A DNA stretch of 64,000 nt from Salipiger mangrovisoli (GTDB lineage Bacteria; Pseudomonadota; Alphaproteobacteria; Rhodobacterales; Rhodobacteraceae): the NCBI RefSeq assembly GCF_015223355.1, contig NZ_JADFFK010000003.1, positions 1 through 64,000 on the forward strand. Direction: 5' to 3'. The position numbers and the translations under genes were made by a program. This document shows, in pieces, positions 1 to 9,013 of this stretch. Every line of letters starts with the position of its first letter. Position 1 is the first letter of the stretch. The notes under the pieces were generated by a model. That model saw only the letters and a program-made list of their open reading frames with translations, was not told the DNA's origin and made no database searches.

Positions 1-157
<157 letters not shown>

Positions 158-434
158 TCGCTCCGGACCTCCGGCATGAAATTTCTCCCAGCAGGCGCTT
201 GGCTTGCCGGGAGTTCGACACATCCTTCCTATCCGGATATTCGGAGCCGAGCGCGTTCTCCGGGCAATGTGCCCATTCATGCGTCGCTCTCATGAGTGCC
301 TTCCATTCTGAGCGGATTATCCGGTCGGGCGGTCTCGCCTAAATACCGGGTCATGAAGCGGACAGGGCCGGTGAGGCGTCAGCGACGTCTCGTCGGCTAC
401 AGCTGTCCGGGAACCCGGAACCGGAGTGACACAG

Positions 435-1295
435 ATGATCCTCGAAGAAACGTTCACCCTGCCCAATGGTGTCGCCATGCCGAAACTCGGCCTCGGCACC
501 TGGATGATCGAAGACGATGTCGTGGCCGAGGCCGTGAAGGCGGCCATCGCGATGGGCTATCGCCACATCGACACCGCTCAGGCCTACGGCAACGAGCGCG
601 GCGTTGGCCAGGGCATCCGCGAGAGCGGGGTGGCCCGTGACCAGCTGTTTCTGCAGACCAAGCTGGCGGCTGAGGTCAAGGACTACGATGGCGCCAAGGC
701 GGCGATCGACGGCTCGCTCAAGACCCTCGGGCTCGATTATATCGATTTGATGATCATCCACAGCCCGCAGCCCTGGGCAGAGTTCGGCGGCGAGGACCGC
801 TGCTTCGATGGCAACCTTGCCGCGTGGAAGGCGCTGGAAGAGGCCTACGACGCCGGCAAGATCCGCGCCATCGGCGTGTCGAACTTCAAGCAGGCCGACC
901 TGCAGAACCTGCTGGATAACGCCACCGTCAAGCCGATGATCAACCAGGTCCTCGCGCATATCAGCAACACGCCGTTCGAGCTGATCGACTTCTGCCAGCA
1001 GAACGGCGTGATGGTCGAAGCCTATTCGCCCATCGCGCATGGCAAGATCCTCGACAATGCCGAGATCAAGGCGATGGCAGAAACATACGGCGTCACCGTC
1101 CCGCAACTCTGCATCCGCTATGTGCTGCAACTGGGTCTCGCGGCGCTGCCGAAGACCGGCAACCCGGCGCACATGAAGAGCAACGCCGAGCTGGACTTCG
1201 TGATCTCGGACGCGGACATGGACGCCCTGAAGAGCGCCGAGGAGATCAAGGACTACGGCGACGCCAGCATGTTCCCGGTCTACGCCAAGGGCTGA
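435..1295 (+). CDS. Aldo/keto reductase (2,5-didehydrogluconate reductase-like)
   Basis: NADPH-dependent carbonyl reductase of the AKR3/AKR5-like group, about 286 residues, the usual size for a TIM-barrel AKR. The catalytic tetrad is visible: Asp and Tyr in HIDTAQAYGNE near residues 45-55, Lys in LQTKLA near residue 76, and His in MIIHSPQPW. The motif IGVSNF marks the barrel strand of the family, and a LPKTGNPAHMKSN segment marks the cofactor phosphate site. ATG 435 is preferred because GGAG at 423-426 lies at a suitable distance; a GTG at 426 would overlap that ribosome site. The substrate is unknown. A short hairpin follows the stop. Confidence 0.88.
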   Translation: MILEETFTLPNGVAMPKLGLGTWMIEDDVVAEAVKAAIAMGYRHIDTAQAYGNERGVGQGIRESGVARDQLFLQTKLAAEVKDYDGAKAAIDGSLKTLGLDYIDLMIIHSPQPWAEFGGEDRCFDGNLAAWKALEEAYDAGKIRAIGVSNFKQADLQNLLDNATVKPMINQVLAHISNTPFELIDFCQQNGVMVEAYSPIAHGKILDNAEIKAMAETYGVTVPQLCIRYVLQLGLAALPKTGNPAHMKSNAELDFVISDADMDALKSAEEIKDYGDASMFPVYAKG

Positions 1296-1310
1296 TCCGC
1301 AAGGGCGAAG

Positions 1311-1327
1311 CGGGACGCTTCGTCCCG
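1311..1327 (+). terminator. Short hairpin after the aldo/keto reductase gene
   Basis: A perfect 7-bp inverted repeat (CGGGACG, loop CTT, CGTCCCG) starts 15 bp after the stop codon of the aldo/keto reductase gene. There is no run of T after it, so it may be a transcript-end stabilising stem rather than a classical intrinsic terminator. Confidence 0.4.
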
Positions 1328-1461
1328 AGAGACGTCGCGCCATTGGCGCGGCGTCGTCGCAGGTTCGAGGCGGCAGTCAGGAACGCGCGGACCCTTAGCG
1401 CGGCCGGTTCGGAAATCGCCGGGTGCCGAACGGGCCGCAGGGCCGGTCGGGGTCGCGGCGA

Positions 1462-1989
1462 TCAAGCGCCGGTGGATCGGTCTGCCGGGGAGCGCTCGTC
1501 GAGCGTCAGCTGCAGGAAAGCGAGGTCGAGCCAGCGGCCGAATTTCGTGCCGACGTGGCGCAGCAGCCCCGCCTGTTCGAAGCCAAGTCTTTCGTGCAGG
1601 CGGATCGAGCCGATGTTGCCCGCCTCGATCCCGGCGACCATCACATGCTTGCCGGCGGCACGCGCGCGATCGATCAGGGCCGTCATCAGGGCCTTGCCGA
1701 TGCCGGCGCCGCGCTGGTCGCCTTGGACATAGACGGAATGTTCGACGGTATGGCGATAGCCCTCCCAGGCGCGCCAGTCCCCGAAAGAGGCGTAGCCCAG
1801 CACCTCGCCTTGCGCCGAGATGGCCACCAGCACCGGATATCCGGCCGCTTGCCGATCCGCGAGCCAGGCCCGGCGGTTGTCTATGCCGACCGTGGTTTCG
1901 TTCCAGATCGCGGTCGTATGCGCGACGGCATCGTTGTAGATCGCCGTGATCCCTTCGAGGTCACGATCCTCGGCGTCGCGAATTTGCAT
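1462..1989 (-). CDS. GNAT acetyltransferase, phosphinothricin N-acetyltransferase-like
   Basis: About 175 residues. The protein opens with an I-R-D-A-E-D-x-D-L-x-x-I-x-x-I-Y-N pattern typical of the Pat/Bar/YncA branch of GNAT enzymes and carries the acetyl-CoA loop Q-R-G-x-G-I-G-K-A-L near residues 95-105, followed by H-x-R-L-G-F. It probably N-acetylates a small amino compound in the cytoplasm; phosphinothricin itself is only the family name. ATG 1989 is chosen because GGAG lies about 6 bases upstream and the conserved N-terminus starts there; a longer reading to 2031 runs through a palindrome. It lies 88 bp downstream of an XRE-cupin regulator on the same strand and could share its transcript. 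Confidence 0.85.
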   Translation of the reverse strand: MQIRDAEDRDLEGITAIYNDAVAHTTAIWNETTVGIDNRRAWLADRQAAGYPVLVAISAQGEVLGYASFGDWRAWEGYRHTVEHSVYVQGDQRGAGIGKALMTALIDRARAAGKHVMVAGIEAGNIGSIRLHERLGFEQAGLLRHVGTKFGRWLDLAFLQLTLDERSPADRSTGA

Positions 1990-2023
1990 CTTCGGCTCCG
2001 TTGTCGGCACTATGTTGGCCGCG

Positions 2024-2043
2024 ATATCCAATATACTGGATAT
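2024..2043 (-). promoter_or_regulatory. Inverted repeat upstream of the acetyltransferase gene
   Basis: ATATCCA, 6-base spacer, TGGATAT: a perfect 7-bp palindrome in the gap between the XRE-cupin gene and the acetyltransferase gene, about 35 bp before the acetyltransferase start. The position suits an operator, possibly for the adjacent XRE regulator. No binding data are available. Confidence 0.4.
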
Positions 2044-2077
2044 GCCGTCAATATGCCTGAGCCGACGCGAGGCCGGG

Positions 2078-2641
2078 TTACCCGTCCCTCAGCACTGCCA
2101 CGACATAGGTGCACGGCGGATGCCCCTCGTTTCGGAAGACGCAGTCTTCGGGCGCGCCCAGATGGAGGCAGTCACCGGGGTGAAGCTCGTGGCGGACATC
2201 GCCTTCGACAAAGACCAAGACGCCTTCCAGAACCCAGATCATTTGCCGGATGAAGGCATAGGCCGATGCTGGCATGGCAACTTCCTTGCCGCCGGGAAGG
2301 GTGACCTGCACGAGGTCGAGCGGCATCTCGGACTTCGGCGAGACCTGACGGCGGATGTACCCGGTTTCCGGATCGGTCCAGACCGGCTGGTCGTCCCGGC
2401 GCAGGAGCGCGCCGCCCGCGGCCTCGGCGCGGGCGAGCAGGGTGGACATGCTGAGTCCGAAGGCCCCGGAGAGTTTCCCGAGTAAATTGGCGGTCGGCGA
2501 ACTGTCACCGCGTTCCACCTTGTGGATCATGGCCCGAGAGACCTGAGCCCGCGCGGCAAGGTCGGTGAGCGACCAGCCCCGGCTTTCCCGCTCGGCGCGG
2601 ATGCGGGCGCCCAGTCTGATGTCGATGTCTGCATGCGTCAT
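2078..2641 (-). CDS. XRE-family transcriptional regulator with C-terminal cupin domain
   Basis: About 187 residues. Residues 5-65 form an XRE helix-turn-helix (RIRAERESRGWSLTDLA, then VSRAMIHKVERGDSSPT). The C-terminal half is a cupin barrel with P-G-G-K-E-V and a late H-x-G-D-C-L-H motif that likely senses a small ligand. This architecture is common for regulators next to transport or acetyltransferase genes. ATG 2641 opens the conserved domain; an upstream ATG at 2683 adds 14 unlikely residues. The downstream acetyltransferase and the palindrome between them suggest a local regulator-target pair, which is an inference. Confidence 0.88.
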   Translation of the reverse strand: MTHADIDIRLGARIRAERESRGWSLTDLAARAQVSRAMIHKVERGDSSPTANLLGKLSGAFGLSMSTLLARAEAAGGALLRRDDQPVWTDPETGYIRRQVSPKSEMPLDLVQVTLPGGKEVAMPASAYAFIRQMIWVLEGVLVFVEGDVRHELHPGDCLHLGAPEDCVFRNEGHPPCTYVVAVLRDG

Positions 2642-2771
2642 CGTGATAACATAGTAGACATCTCGCGGATCCAGCAAGATCATGTTGGACGCTGGGAAAC
2701 GCGCGCCTTCACCGATGCACGGCAGTGGCGAGGAGAGGGTGGCTTCCGCTCAAACAGAGTTCCGGCGCGGG

Positions 2772-3779
2772 CTATGTCAATCGGCGCGGCGTGTCCTGGT
2801 AGTGATGCTGATCATCCTCGGCGTCACCTAGAAGCCCCCGACCCAATGTCTCGCGTGTTTCCACGGCCTCAAGCTCGCAGACCTGAAGCTTTCTGAGGTC
2901 GCCCAAAGAGGAGCCCTCGCGAGATGTCTCGGGTATCAGAGGCAGAGCGCCGGACTCCGCTGCAACGGCCTGGTGAGCCATCTGGGCATGATGACAGGCG
3001 TGTTCATGACGCGAGGCAATCAGGGCCGCTTCCGTGCGGTTCTTCGCGCCGAGTTTGCGGATCACCTGACGCACCTCCAGTTTCACCGTCGCCTCAGAGG
3101 TGCAGAGAACCTTGGCAATCTCCTTGTTCGACCGGGCTTTTCTGAGGTTCATCAGGACGGCAGATTGACGTTCTGTCAGCCCCTCCAACTGCGGTGCGCC
3201 ATTCTGCACGGAAGCCTTTGCGCGCGGCATCAGCAACTGGCCATTGCGTTTGGTGGGGGGTGGCCCGCTGGGCGTGGTGTCCGTATCATCCGGAGAGCCT
3301 TCGGGCTCTTCCCGTTTTGCGGTAGGGGCGTTCAATCGAGGAACGCTGTTGCCCTGTTCCAGCACGGACGGTGGAACGACGATGCCTCCATGCAGCAGCA
3401 GTTCCAGCGAGCTCAGAACCTGGCTTGGGTCCATGGATGCCGGAATGACGCCGCGCGCGCCGGCCCGAAGGGCGGACTGGACGAAGTCTGCGCTCGCGGT
3501 GTTGCAGAGCAGCAGGATGGGCTCGATGACTCCGAGGCGATTTATGTCCCTGACGATCGCGAACCAATCCATTTCACAGGCATTCGTCCTGGCATTTATG
3601 ATGCACATTCCGCGCTGAAAAATCTGATCGATGCATCCTGAAGCGCTGGGTTGGACTTCTTCTATCCGCATGTTGTGAAGCTGCGCGAACCCCGCAAGGA
3701 AGTGAGAAAGCTGCGCTCTGGTCAGTGGCATTTCGTCCACAAGATACAGGATGCGATCCTTAGCTCTGGAAAATCTCAT
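2772..3779 (-). CDS. LuxR/NarL-type regulator with degenerate receiver-like domain
   Basis: 335 residues. The N-terminal 120 residues look like a response-regulator receiver: LVDEMPL matches the acidic pocket of NarL-type proteins, but the strand that should hold the phospho-acceptor Asp reads MCIINAR, and the usual switch Lys is replaced in GVIPASM. It is therefore probably a pseudo-receiver. A Pro/Thr-rich linker follows, then a LuxR helix-turn-helix near residues 205-265 (LTERQSAVLMN, SNKEIAKVL, TSEATVKLEV). A tail of about 65 residues rich in Glu and His is unlike NarL. The start at 3779 has a strong G-rich ribosome site. It lies 154 bp downstream of the HlyD gene on the same strand, so it may regulate the secretion locus. 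Confidence 0.82.
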   Translation of the reverse strand: MRFSRAKDRILYLVDEMPLTRAQLSHFLAGFAQLHNMRIEEVQPSASGCIDQIFQRGMCIINARTNACEMDWFAIVRDINRLGVIEPILLLCNTASADFVQSALRAGARGVIPASMDPSQVLSSLELLLHGGIVVPPSVLEQGNSVPRLNAPTAKREEPEGSPDDTDTTPSGPPPTKRNGQLLMPRAKASVQNGAPQLEGLTERQSAVLMNLRKARSNKEIAKVLCTSEATVKLEVRQVIRKLGAKNRTEAALIASRHEHACHHAQMAHQAVAAESGALPLIPETSREGSSLGDLRKLQVCELEAVETRETLGRGLLGDAEDDQHHYQDTPRRLT

Positions 3780-3933
3780 CCTTCCCCCCTTTCGATAAGT
3801 CCGGGCCGATGCACGACGGCCGCAATTCTTCGTAAATTCGCGTCTCACAAGTGTTTGAAAACCCTCCGGTTGATTGCGCTGAACCCAGGTGGACCGACTT
3901 CGGGTCCTTGGGAAAATGGCTTCATGGTGATCG

Positions 3934-5346
3934 CTATCCTTCGCGCATGCCGTTCTGCAAAAGAGCCTCGAAGGGCTCCCAGAGGTAGCTCAATACCGAT
4001 CTCTCTCGCGTTACGACCAGGACACTGACCAGCATCCCCGATCTCAGTTCAATGTTGAGGTCCGAAAGTTCAGAGGCATCGACCTCGACGCGGATCGGGT
4101 AGTAGGTCGTATTCGAATTCTCGGCACGCGCCGTGTCGGCGGACACCATCGTCACCGTGCCGACGATCTGCGGCATGCTGCGCCCGGAGAATGCCGAAAG
4201 ACGGATGTTCGCGGGCATTCCAATCTCGACGGCGTCGATGTCATTCGGCGAAATCCTTGCGTCGATGAGCAGGCGCTCCCGCGCGGGTACAACATCCAGG
4301 ATCGCCTCACCGGGTTGGATGATCGCACCGGCGTTTCTGATCCTGATATTCGAGACGATCCCATCAACCGGAGAGCGCAGCTGTTCGCGACCAAGCACAG
4401 CGTCGAGCGCCAGAAGCGACTTCTCTATTTCCGCGATCTCGCTGCGGATTTGCACGGCGCGCACTGCGAGCGTCTCCACGTCCTCGGCCTCGCGGGCCTT
4501 GAGGTCCATTTCGATTTCCCCGATTTCCTTGCGTGCTTCCGCCACCGCCGTGACCTGGCTGCCGCGCAATCCCTCCATGTCGGCAATGGCGCGGCGCAGC
4601 CGGAGCACCTCGCCCTTGGCGGCGAGCCCCTTGCCCAGCAGAGCAAGCTTGTCCTCCAGTTCCTCGTGCATGAGCGCGAGTTGCTCGGCGGCGCTGCGCA
4701 CCTGAAGCGAATGCCCCGAAATGGTTTCCTCGAGTTGCGCAATGCGTTGGCGAAGCAGGCGCTCGCGCAGGTTGCGGAAGTCGAGCTTCGCGTCCAGGGC
4801 GCGTTGCTCGACCTGGAAGGCGCTCGCGACAACCGGGTCCTGCGGGCTGAAATCCTCGGGGATGGCCAAGGCCTTTGAGCCGGCGATCTCCGCCGCGATC
4901 CGCGCCTGTTCGGCGATCCGCGTCAGGCGCCGGTCTGCAAGTGCCTCTGCCTCGCTTCTACGCGCGGTCACGTCGAGCGTCATCAGGACGTCGCCTTCGT
5001 GGACAGTGTCACCGTCGCGGACAGTGATACTTTTGACCAGGCCCCCTTCGAGGTGTTCAATCGTCCGCACGCCGCTGTCCGGGCTGATCTGGCCGGCAGC
5101 AATTGCTCCGCCCGAGAGCGGGGCGAGCGCGGCCCAGCCCCCAAGACTCCCGAGGAAGGCGAGGAGAACGAGGAAGCCGAACCGTCTTGGGGCCCGAATT
5201 GCGTCGGAGATCGTGCCGTGGGGGTAGGGCGCGTGCGCTTGCCCCGGTCGATTTGGCCAAGCGGCACCATCCGAAGCGAGCTGGGGGGCGCGCGGCGCAT
5301 TGCGAGGGTTGAGAGTATGCAGGGTGTGTCCGGCAGCAATCGACAT
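3934..5346 (-). CDS. Type I secretion periplasmic adaptor (HlyD/PrtE family)
   Basis: 470 residues. A cytoplasmic N-terminal extension of about 55 residues precedes one membrane helix (about residues 56-76, FGFLVLLAFLGSLGGW). Then come a lipoyl-like segment (VRTIEHLEGGLVKSI), a long coiled-coil hairpin and a C-terminal beta-barrel region with SPVDGIVSNIRI and the family ending. It bridges the inner-membrane ABC exporter and a TolC-like outer-membrane channel; no TolC gene is in the window. The start at 5346 lies 4 bp after the stop of the ABC gene, indicating coupled translation. It is the third gene of the RTX-ABC-HlyD operon. Confidence 0.93.
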   Translation of the reverse strand: MSIAAGHTLHTLNPRNAPRAPQLASDGAAWPNRPGQAHAPYPHGTISDAIRAPRRFGFLVLLAFLGSLGGWAALAPLSGGAIAAGQISPDSGVRTIEHLEGGLVKSITVRDGDTVHEGDVLMTLDVTARRSEAEALADRRLTRIAEQARIAAEIAGSKALAIPEDFSPQDPVVASAFQVEQRALDAKLDFRNLRERLLRQRIAQLEETISGHSLQVRSAAEQLALMHEELEDKLALLGKGLAAKGEVLRLRRAIADMEGLRGSQVTAVAEARKEIGEIEMDLKAREAEDVETLAVRAVQIRSEIAEIEKSLLALDAVLGREQLRSPVDGIVSNIRIRNAGAIIQPGEAILDVVPARERLLIDARISPNDIDAVEIGMPANIRLSAFSGRSMPQIVGTVTMVSADTARAENSNTTYYPIRVEVDASELSDLNIELRSGMLVSVLVVTRERSVLSYLWEPFEALLQNGMREG

Positions 5347-5350
5347 CTTT

Positions 5351-7126
5351 TCAGGTTCCCCCGGACTCTGCGCGCCCCGAATCTGGGACGGGCCGCTCCC
5401 CTTCGGTTGAAGACGACTGGGCCTGCGCCCTGCTGGCAGCCGTTGCCTCGCGCATTCTGCCAAGCACCTCCTGGCGCGGTCCGAATGCCTGTACCATCCC
5501 GCCTTGGAGCAGCAGCACCTTGTCGCTTTGGGCGAGCGTTGACGGGCGATGCCCCACGATCAGCAGCGACGCCCCGGCCTCCTTGAGTTCCAGAACCGCG
5601 GCCGACAGCGCGGTCTCACCGGCCTGATCCAGATTTGCGTTCGGCTCGTCCAGCACGATCAGGGCCGGTGACCGGAAAACGGCCCGCGCGAGGCCGACGC
5701 GTTGCTTCTGTCCGCCCGAGAGGCCGGCACCGCGCTCCCCAAGCCGGGTTTCGTAGCCCTGTGGCAGCTGCGATATCATCTCGTGGACATGGGCGCGCCT
5801 GGCGGCGGACACCACCTCCTCCGGCGTGGCCTCGCCCATGCGCGCGATATTCCTGCGGACGGTCCCTTCAAAGAGGCCCACTTCCTGCGGAAGGAACCCG
5901 ATGTGGGGCCCCAGAGCATCCGGGTCCCAATGTTCGATCCTGACACCGTCGAGGGAGATCGTGCCCGAGTTGGGTTTCACAAGCCCGACGATCGCGCGGC
6001 AAAGCGTGCTTTTGCCTGCAGCAGATGGGCCGATCACCGCAACGACCTCGCCCGGCGAGATGTCAAAGCTCACGCGGGCAAGCTGCGCACCATTCGGACC
6101 GATCACCGTGAGGTCCTTCACCTGGAGTCGCCCCGCGGGGGCCGGCAAAGCCATCCGCACCGGGTCACTCGGGAAGGCGCTGACCAGGTCTTTCAGCCTG
6201 CCATATGCGAGCCGGGCTCCGGAAAAGTTCTTCCAGGCTGACATCGCATGATCGACCGGGGCGAGGGCCCGGCTCAGGAGGATCGATCCGGCAATCATCG
6301 AGCCGGGTGTCGTCAGCCCCCTGATGACCAGGAAGGCACCTGCGCCAAGCATCAGGCTCTGCGAGAAATACCGCAGGAACTTCGCCGCGCCGGTGAAATA
6401 GCTGCTCAACTCGCTGGCACGAAGCGTTTCGGTCAATGTCTGGGCATTCTGGGTTTGCCAGCGTGCGAGCATCGCGCCGATCATTCCCATGGCCCGGACC
6501 ACCTCGGCATTTCCGATCGTGCCTTCGGCCAGGGTGTTTCCCTTGATCTGGCTGGTGTTCGCGGATTTCAAAAGACTGCGTGTGGCAAGTTCGTTTCCCA
6601 GGCTCAGCATCAACAGAAGCACAGCCGCGCTGAGGGCGATGGTCCCCAACAACGGGTGCAACAGCCAGGTCACGACAATGAAGAAGGGCGTCCAAGGCAG
6701 GTCGAAAAAGGCTGTCATCGCCGGGCCGCCCATGAATGACTGGACTTGCCCGAGGTCGCGAAATGCCTGCCCGCCTGCGGATTGGCCGCTGAGCTTGGAC
6801 TTCAGTCCGACGCGCAGGAGCTCCGGTCCGAGGGTCTGGTTGAACCACACGCCGATCCGCAACGCGACCGCGGTTCGGGCGGTCTCTAGCATGGCCATTG
6901 CGAGCAGGGCGACGCCAAGAATGCCCGTCAGCAGGAACAGCGTCTCATTTCGCCCGCTGCTCAGGACCCGGTCATAGACCTGAAGCATGTAAAGCGGCGA
7001 GGCCAGCATCAGAAGATTGATGGCGAGGCTGAAGACTCCGATCGTCAGGAATCCCCCGCGGCACTTTCGCAATGTTTGCACGAGAATGTTGCCGGGCTCA
7101 GAACGGCGATGGGACGACAGTGCCAT
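5351..7126 (-). CDS. Type I secretion ABC exporter, permease and ATPase (PrtD/RsaD type)
   Basis: 591 residues. The N-terminal half has about six membrane helices starting near residue 25; there is no C39 peptidase or CLD domain before them, as in the protease/S-layer exporter group. The ATPase half shows Walker A GPSAAGKST near residue 367, signature LSGGQKQRVGLARA, Walker B LIVLDEPNANLD and the H-loop IVGHRPST. It powers export of unfolded C-terminal-signal substrates such as RTX proteins. It begins 18 bp after the RTX gene and ends 4 bp before the adaptor gene. The direct neighbours make the RTX protein its most likely cargo, and the small acidic proteins further upstream are candidates. 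Confidence 0.95.
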   Translation of the reverse strand: MALSSHRRSEPGNILVQTLRKCRGGFLTIGVFSLAINLLMLASPLYMLQVYDRVLSSGRNETLFLLTGILGVALLAMAMLETARTAVALRIGVWFNQTLGPELLRVGLKSKLSGQSAGGQAFRDLGQVQSFMGGPAMTAFFDLPWTPFFIVVTWLLHPLLGTIALSAAVLLLMLSLGNELATRSLLKSANTSQIKGNTLAEGTIGNAEVVRAMGMIGAMLARWQTQNAQTLTETLRASELSSYFTGAAKFLRYFSQSLMLGAGAFLVIRGLTTPGSMIAGSILLSRALAPVDHAMSAWKNFSGARLAYGRLKDLVSAFPSDPVRMALPAPAGRLQVKDLTVIGPNGAQLARVSFDISPGEVVAVIGPSAAGKSTLCRAIVGLVKPNSGTISLDGVRIEHWDPDALGPHIGFLPQEVGLFEGTVRRNIARMGEATPEEVVSAARRAHVHEMISQLPQGYETRLGERGAGLSGGQKQRVGLARAVFRSPALIVLDEPNANLDQAGETALSAAVLELKEAGASLLIVGHRPSTLAQSDKVLLLQGGMVQAFGPRQEVLGRMREATAASRAQAQSSSTEGERPVPDSGRAESGGT

Positions 7127-7144
7127 GGGTGCGCGCTCCTCGGT

Positions 7145-8875
7145 TCAGACCAGGTAGGTGCCCGGATCGCTGAAGAGGAAGAAATCGATGAGGTTGGCGC
7201 GTTCTTCGGCAAGATCGTCATCGGCGGTTCCCATGATGACCCAGGTTTCCTGCCCGCCGGTCTCGAAGACCAGCGCATGGCTGCCGAACGCCGCGTCCCA
7301 TCGGTAGTCCCAGTCGGAATGGATGCCGATGCTGTCCTGCCCGCCGGTCGCGGTGAAGTTGTAGTCGATGATGAGGTTTATGCCGGACACACCGATGAAT
7401 GTATCGGAGCCTGTCTGGCCGTACATGTAGTTCACGCCGCCATTCCCGACCAAAAGGTCATCGCCGGTGCCCCCCGCCATCGTGTCCTGGCCAGCTCCGG
7501 AGATCAGCTTCTGGTTGCCGTCCTGGCCGATCAGGCGGTCGTTGAACGCGCTGCCCTCGATGCCTTCGACCGAGACAAGCACGTCCCCAACCGCATCACC
7601 CGTGCCGCCCTGCTGGTAGATCGCGGATTCCGACAGGGTGACGCTGACTGCGGCCGAAGAGGTCGCGTAGCTGACCACATCGAAGCCGCTCTGGCCGTAG
7701 ATCAGATCCGCACCCTCGCCGCCGGCCAGGTAATCATCCCCGCTGCCGCCATCCAGCGTGTCGTTGCCCAGGCCGCCGAAAAGACTGTCCTCTCCCGCAC
7801 CGCCCCCAAGCGTGTCGTTTCCGGCCATCCCGTAGAATGTGTGGTTCCCGATATCGCCGACCAGATAGTCGTTGTAGGCGCTGCCGATCGCGCCGTTGAT
7901 CTCCTCGTAGAGATCACCCAGGGCGCCGCCTCCGCCGGCGGTGCGACCGGCATCGGTCAACTCGACAGTCACCGCCGAGGCGCTGGTCTCATAGGTGACA
8001 AAGTCATAGCCGGTATCGCCGCCGCCCAGGTCGCCATACATGAGGTCGCCGCCGCCGCCGCCGTCGATCGTGTCATTCCCCGACCCGCCGTAGATGAAAT
8101 CGTCGCCAAGCCCGCCGTTCAGGACATCATCGCCGGCATCGCCGACAAGCGAGTCCGCGCCTTCGCCGCCGCTGACCGTGTCATTGCCGCTGCCGCCAAA
8201 GCCGAGATCGTTTCCTGCGCCAAGCACCAGCTCGTCATCGCCCTGGTCGCCACTGGCGAAGTCATTGCCGCCGCCGGTGAGGATCGTGTCGTTGTCCTCG
8301 CCACCTTCGGCGAAATCCTCGCCGCCCGATCCTTGCAGCATGTCATCACCGGCCCCGCCCATCAGATAGTTGCTGCCGGTTTCCCCGATCAGGGTGTCGT
8401 CGCCGTCGCCGCCGTAGAGCGTGTCGTCGCCCGACGAGCCGGACAGCGTGTCCGACCCTGCGCCGCCAATCATCGCGTCATTGCCGCGCCCGCCAAGCAG
8501 AAGATCGTCACCCGCGCCGCCATCCATGCTGTCGTCGCCGTCGCCGCCATCGAGCGTGTCATCGCCATCGCTGGACGCCTCGGAGCGGGGATCGTTGAAG
8601 TCCGCCCGGCCAACGTCTCCGTAGAGCACATCATTGCCGGCATCGCCCCTGAGCAAGTCAGAGCCAGCACCGCCGACGGCCGTGTCGTCGGTTCCGGCCG
8701 CCATGACGGTATCGTCGCCATCGCCGCCATCGAAGTAGTCGGCCAGATCACCGGCTGCGTCGCGGCGCGAGACGTAAACGCGTAGAAAATCATTGCCGCC
8801 GAGCCCAAGAATTCGATACGCGCCCGCAGTCCTGATATACAGGGTGTCATTCCCCCCGGTGCCAATCTCGTCCAT
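7145..8875 (-). CDS. RTX repeat protein, probable type I secretion substrate
   Basis: 576 residues, strongly acidic. Most of the protein consists of Ca2+-binding nonapeptides of the G-G-x-G-x-D-x-L/I-x type, densest from about residue 65 to 240. Two longer inserts, each with V-T-Y/V-S-Y-x-T-S-x-x-A-V-x-V-x-L and ending G-S-A-x-N-D, resemble the spacer modules of serralysin-type C-terminal domains. No catalytic domain is seen. The last 120 residues lack repeats and end in a hydrophobic stretch (FFLFSDPGTYLV) typical of uncleaved type I secretion signals. AGGAG sits just upstream of the ATG at 8875. It may be a structural, adhesion or calcium-binding surface protein. Confidence 0.93.
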   Translation of the reverse strand: MDEIGTGGNDTLYIRTAGAYRILGLGGNDFLRVYVSRRDAAGDLADYFDGGDGDDTVMAAGTDDTAVGGAGSDLLRGDAGNDVLYGDVGRADFNDPRSEASSDGDDTLDGGDGDDSMDGGAGDDLLLGGRGNDAMIGGAGSDTLSGSSGDDTLYGGDGDDTLIGETGSNYLMGGAGDDMLQGSGGEDFAEGGEDNDTILTGGGNDFASGDQGDDELVLGAGNDLGFGGSGNDTVSGGEGADSLVGDAGDDVLNGGLGDDFIYGGSGNDTIDGGGGGDLMYGDLGGGDTGYDFVTYETSASAVTVELTDAGRTAGGGGALGDLYEEINGAIGSAYNDYLVGDIGNHTFYGMAGNDTLGGGAGEDSLFGGLGNDTLDGGSGDDYLAGGEGADLIYGQSGFDVVSYATSSAAVSVTLSESAIYQQGGTGDAVGDVLVSVEGIEGSAFNDRLIGQDGNQKLISGAGQDTMAGGTGDDLLVGNGGVNYMYGQTGSDTFIGVSGINLIIDYNFTATGGQDSIGIHSDWDYRWDAAFGSHALVFETGGQETWVIMGTADDDLAEERANLIDFFLFSDPGTYLV

Positions 8876-8977
8876 TTTTATCTCCTAATGTTTGGTGCGT
8901 GGCCGCCATATTGAGTTTTTCGAAATGTACAGAAAGGCTGGGCGCATTTCTTGGGTGTGGACTTTGAGAGCGGAAGT

Positions 8978-9005
8978 GGCGAGCGGCCAAAATAAGCCGC
9001 TCGCC
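8978..9005 (-). terminator. Perfect 10-bp hairpin between the small acidic gene and the RTX gene
   Basis: GGCGAGCGGC and its exact reverse complement flank an 8-base AT-rich loop, 9 bp beyond the stop of the 98-residue gene and about 100 bp before the RTX start. There is no T-run on the minus strand, so it could be a partial terminator or an RNA-processing/stability element that makes the upstream gene more abundant than the RTX-exporter message. Confidence 0.55.
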
Positions 9006-9013
9006 ATTCTTGT

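Noticed and set aside
426-434. GTG 426 as start of the aldo/keto reductase
   Set aside because: It would overlap its own likely ribosome site; ATG 435 has correct spacing.
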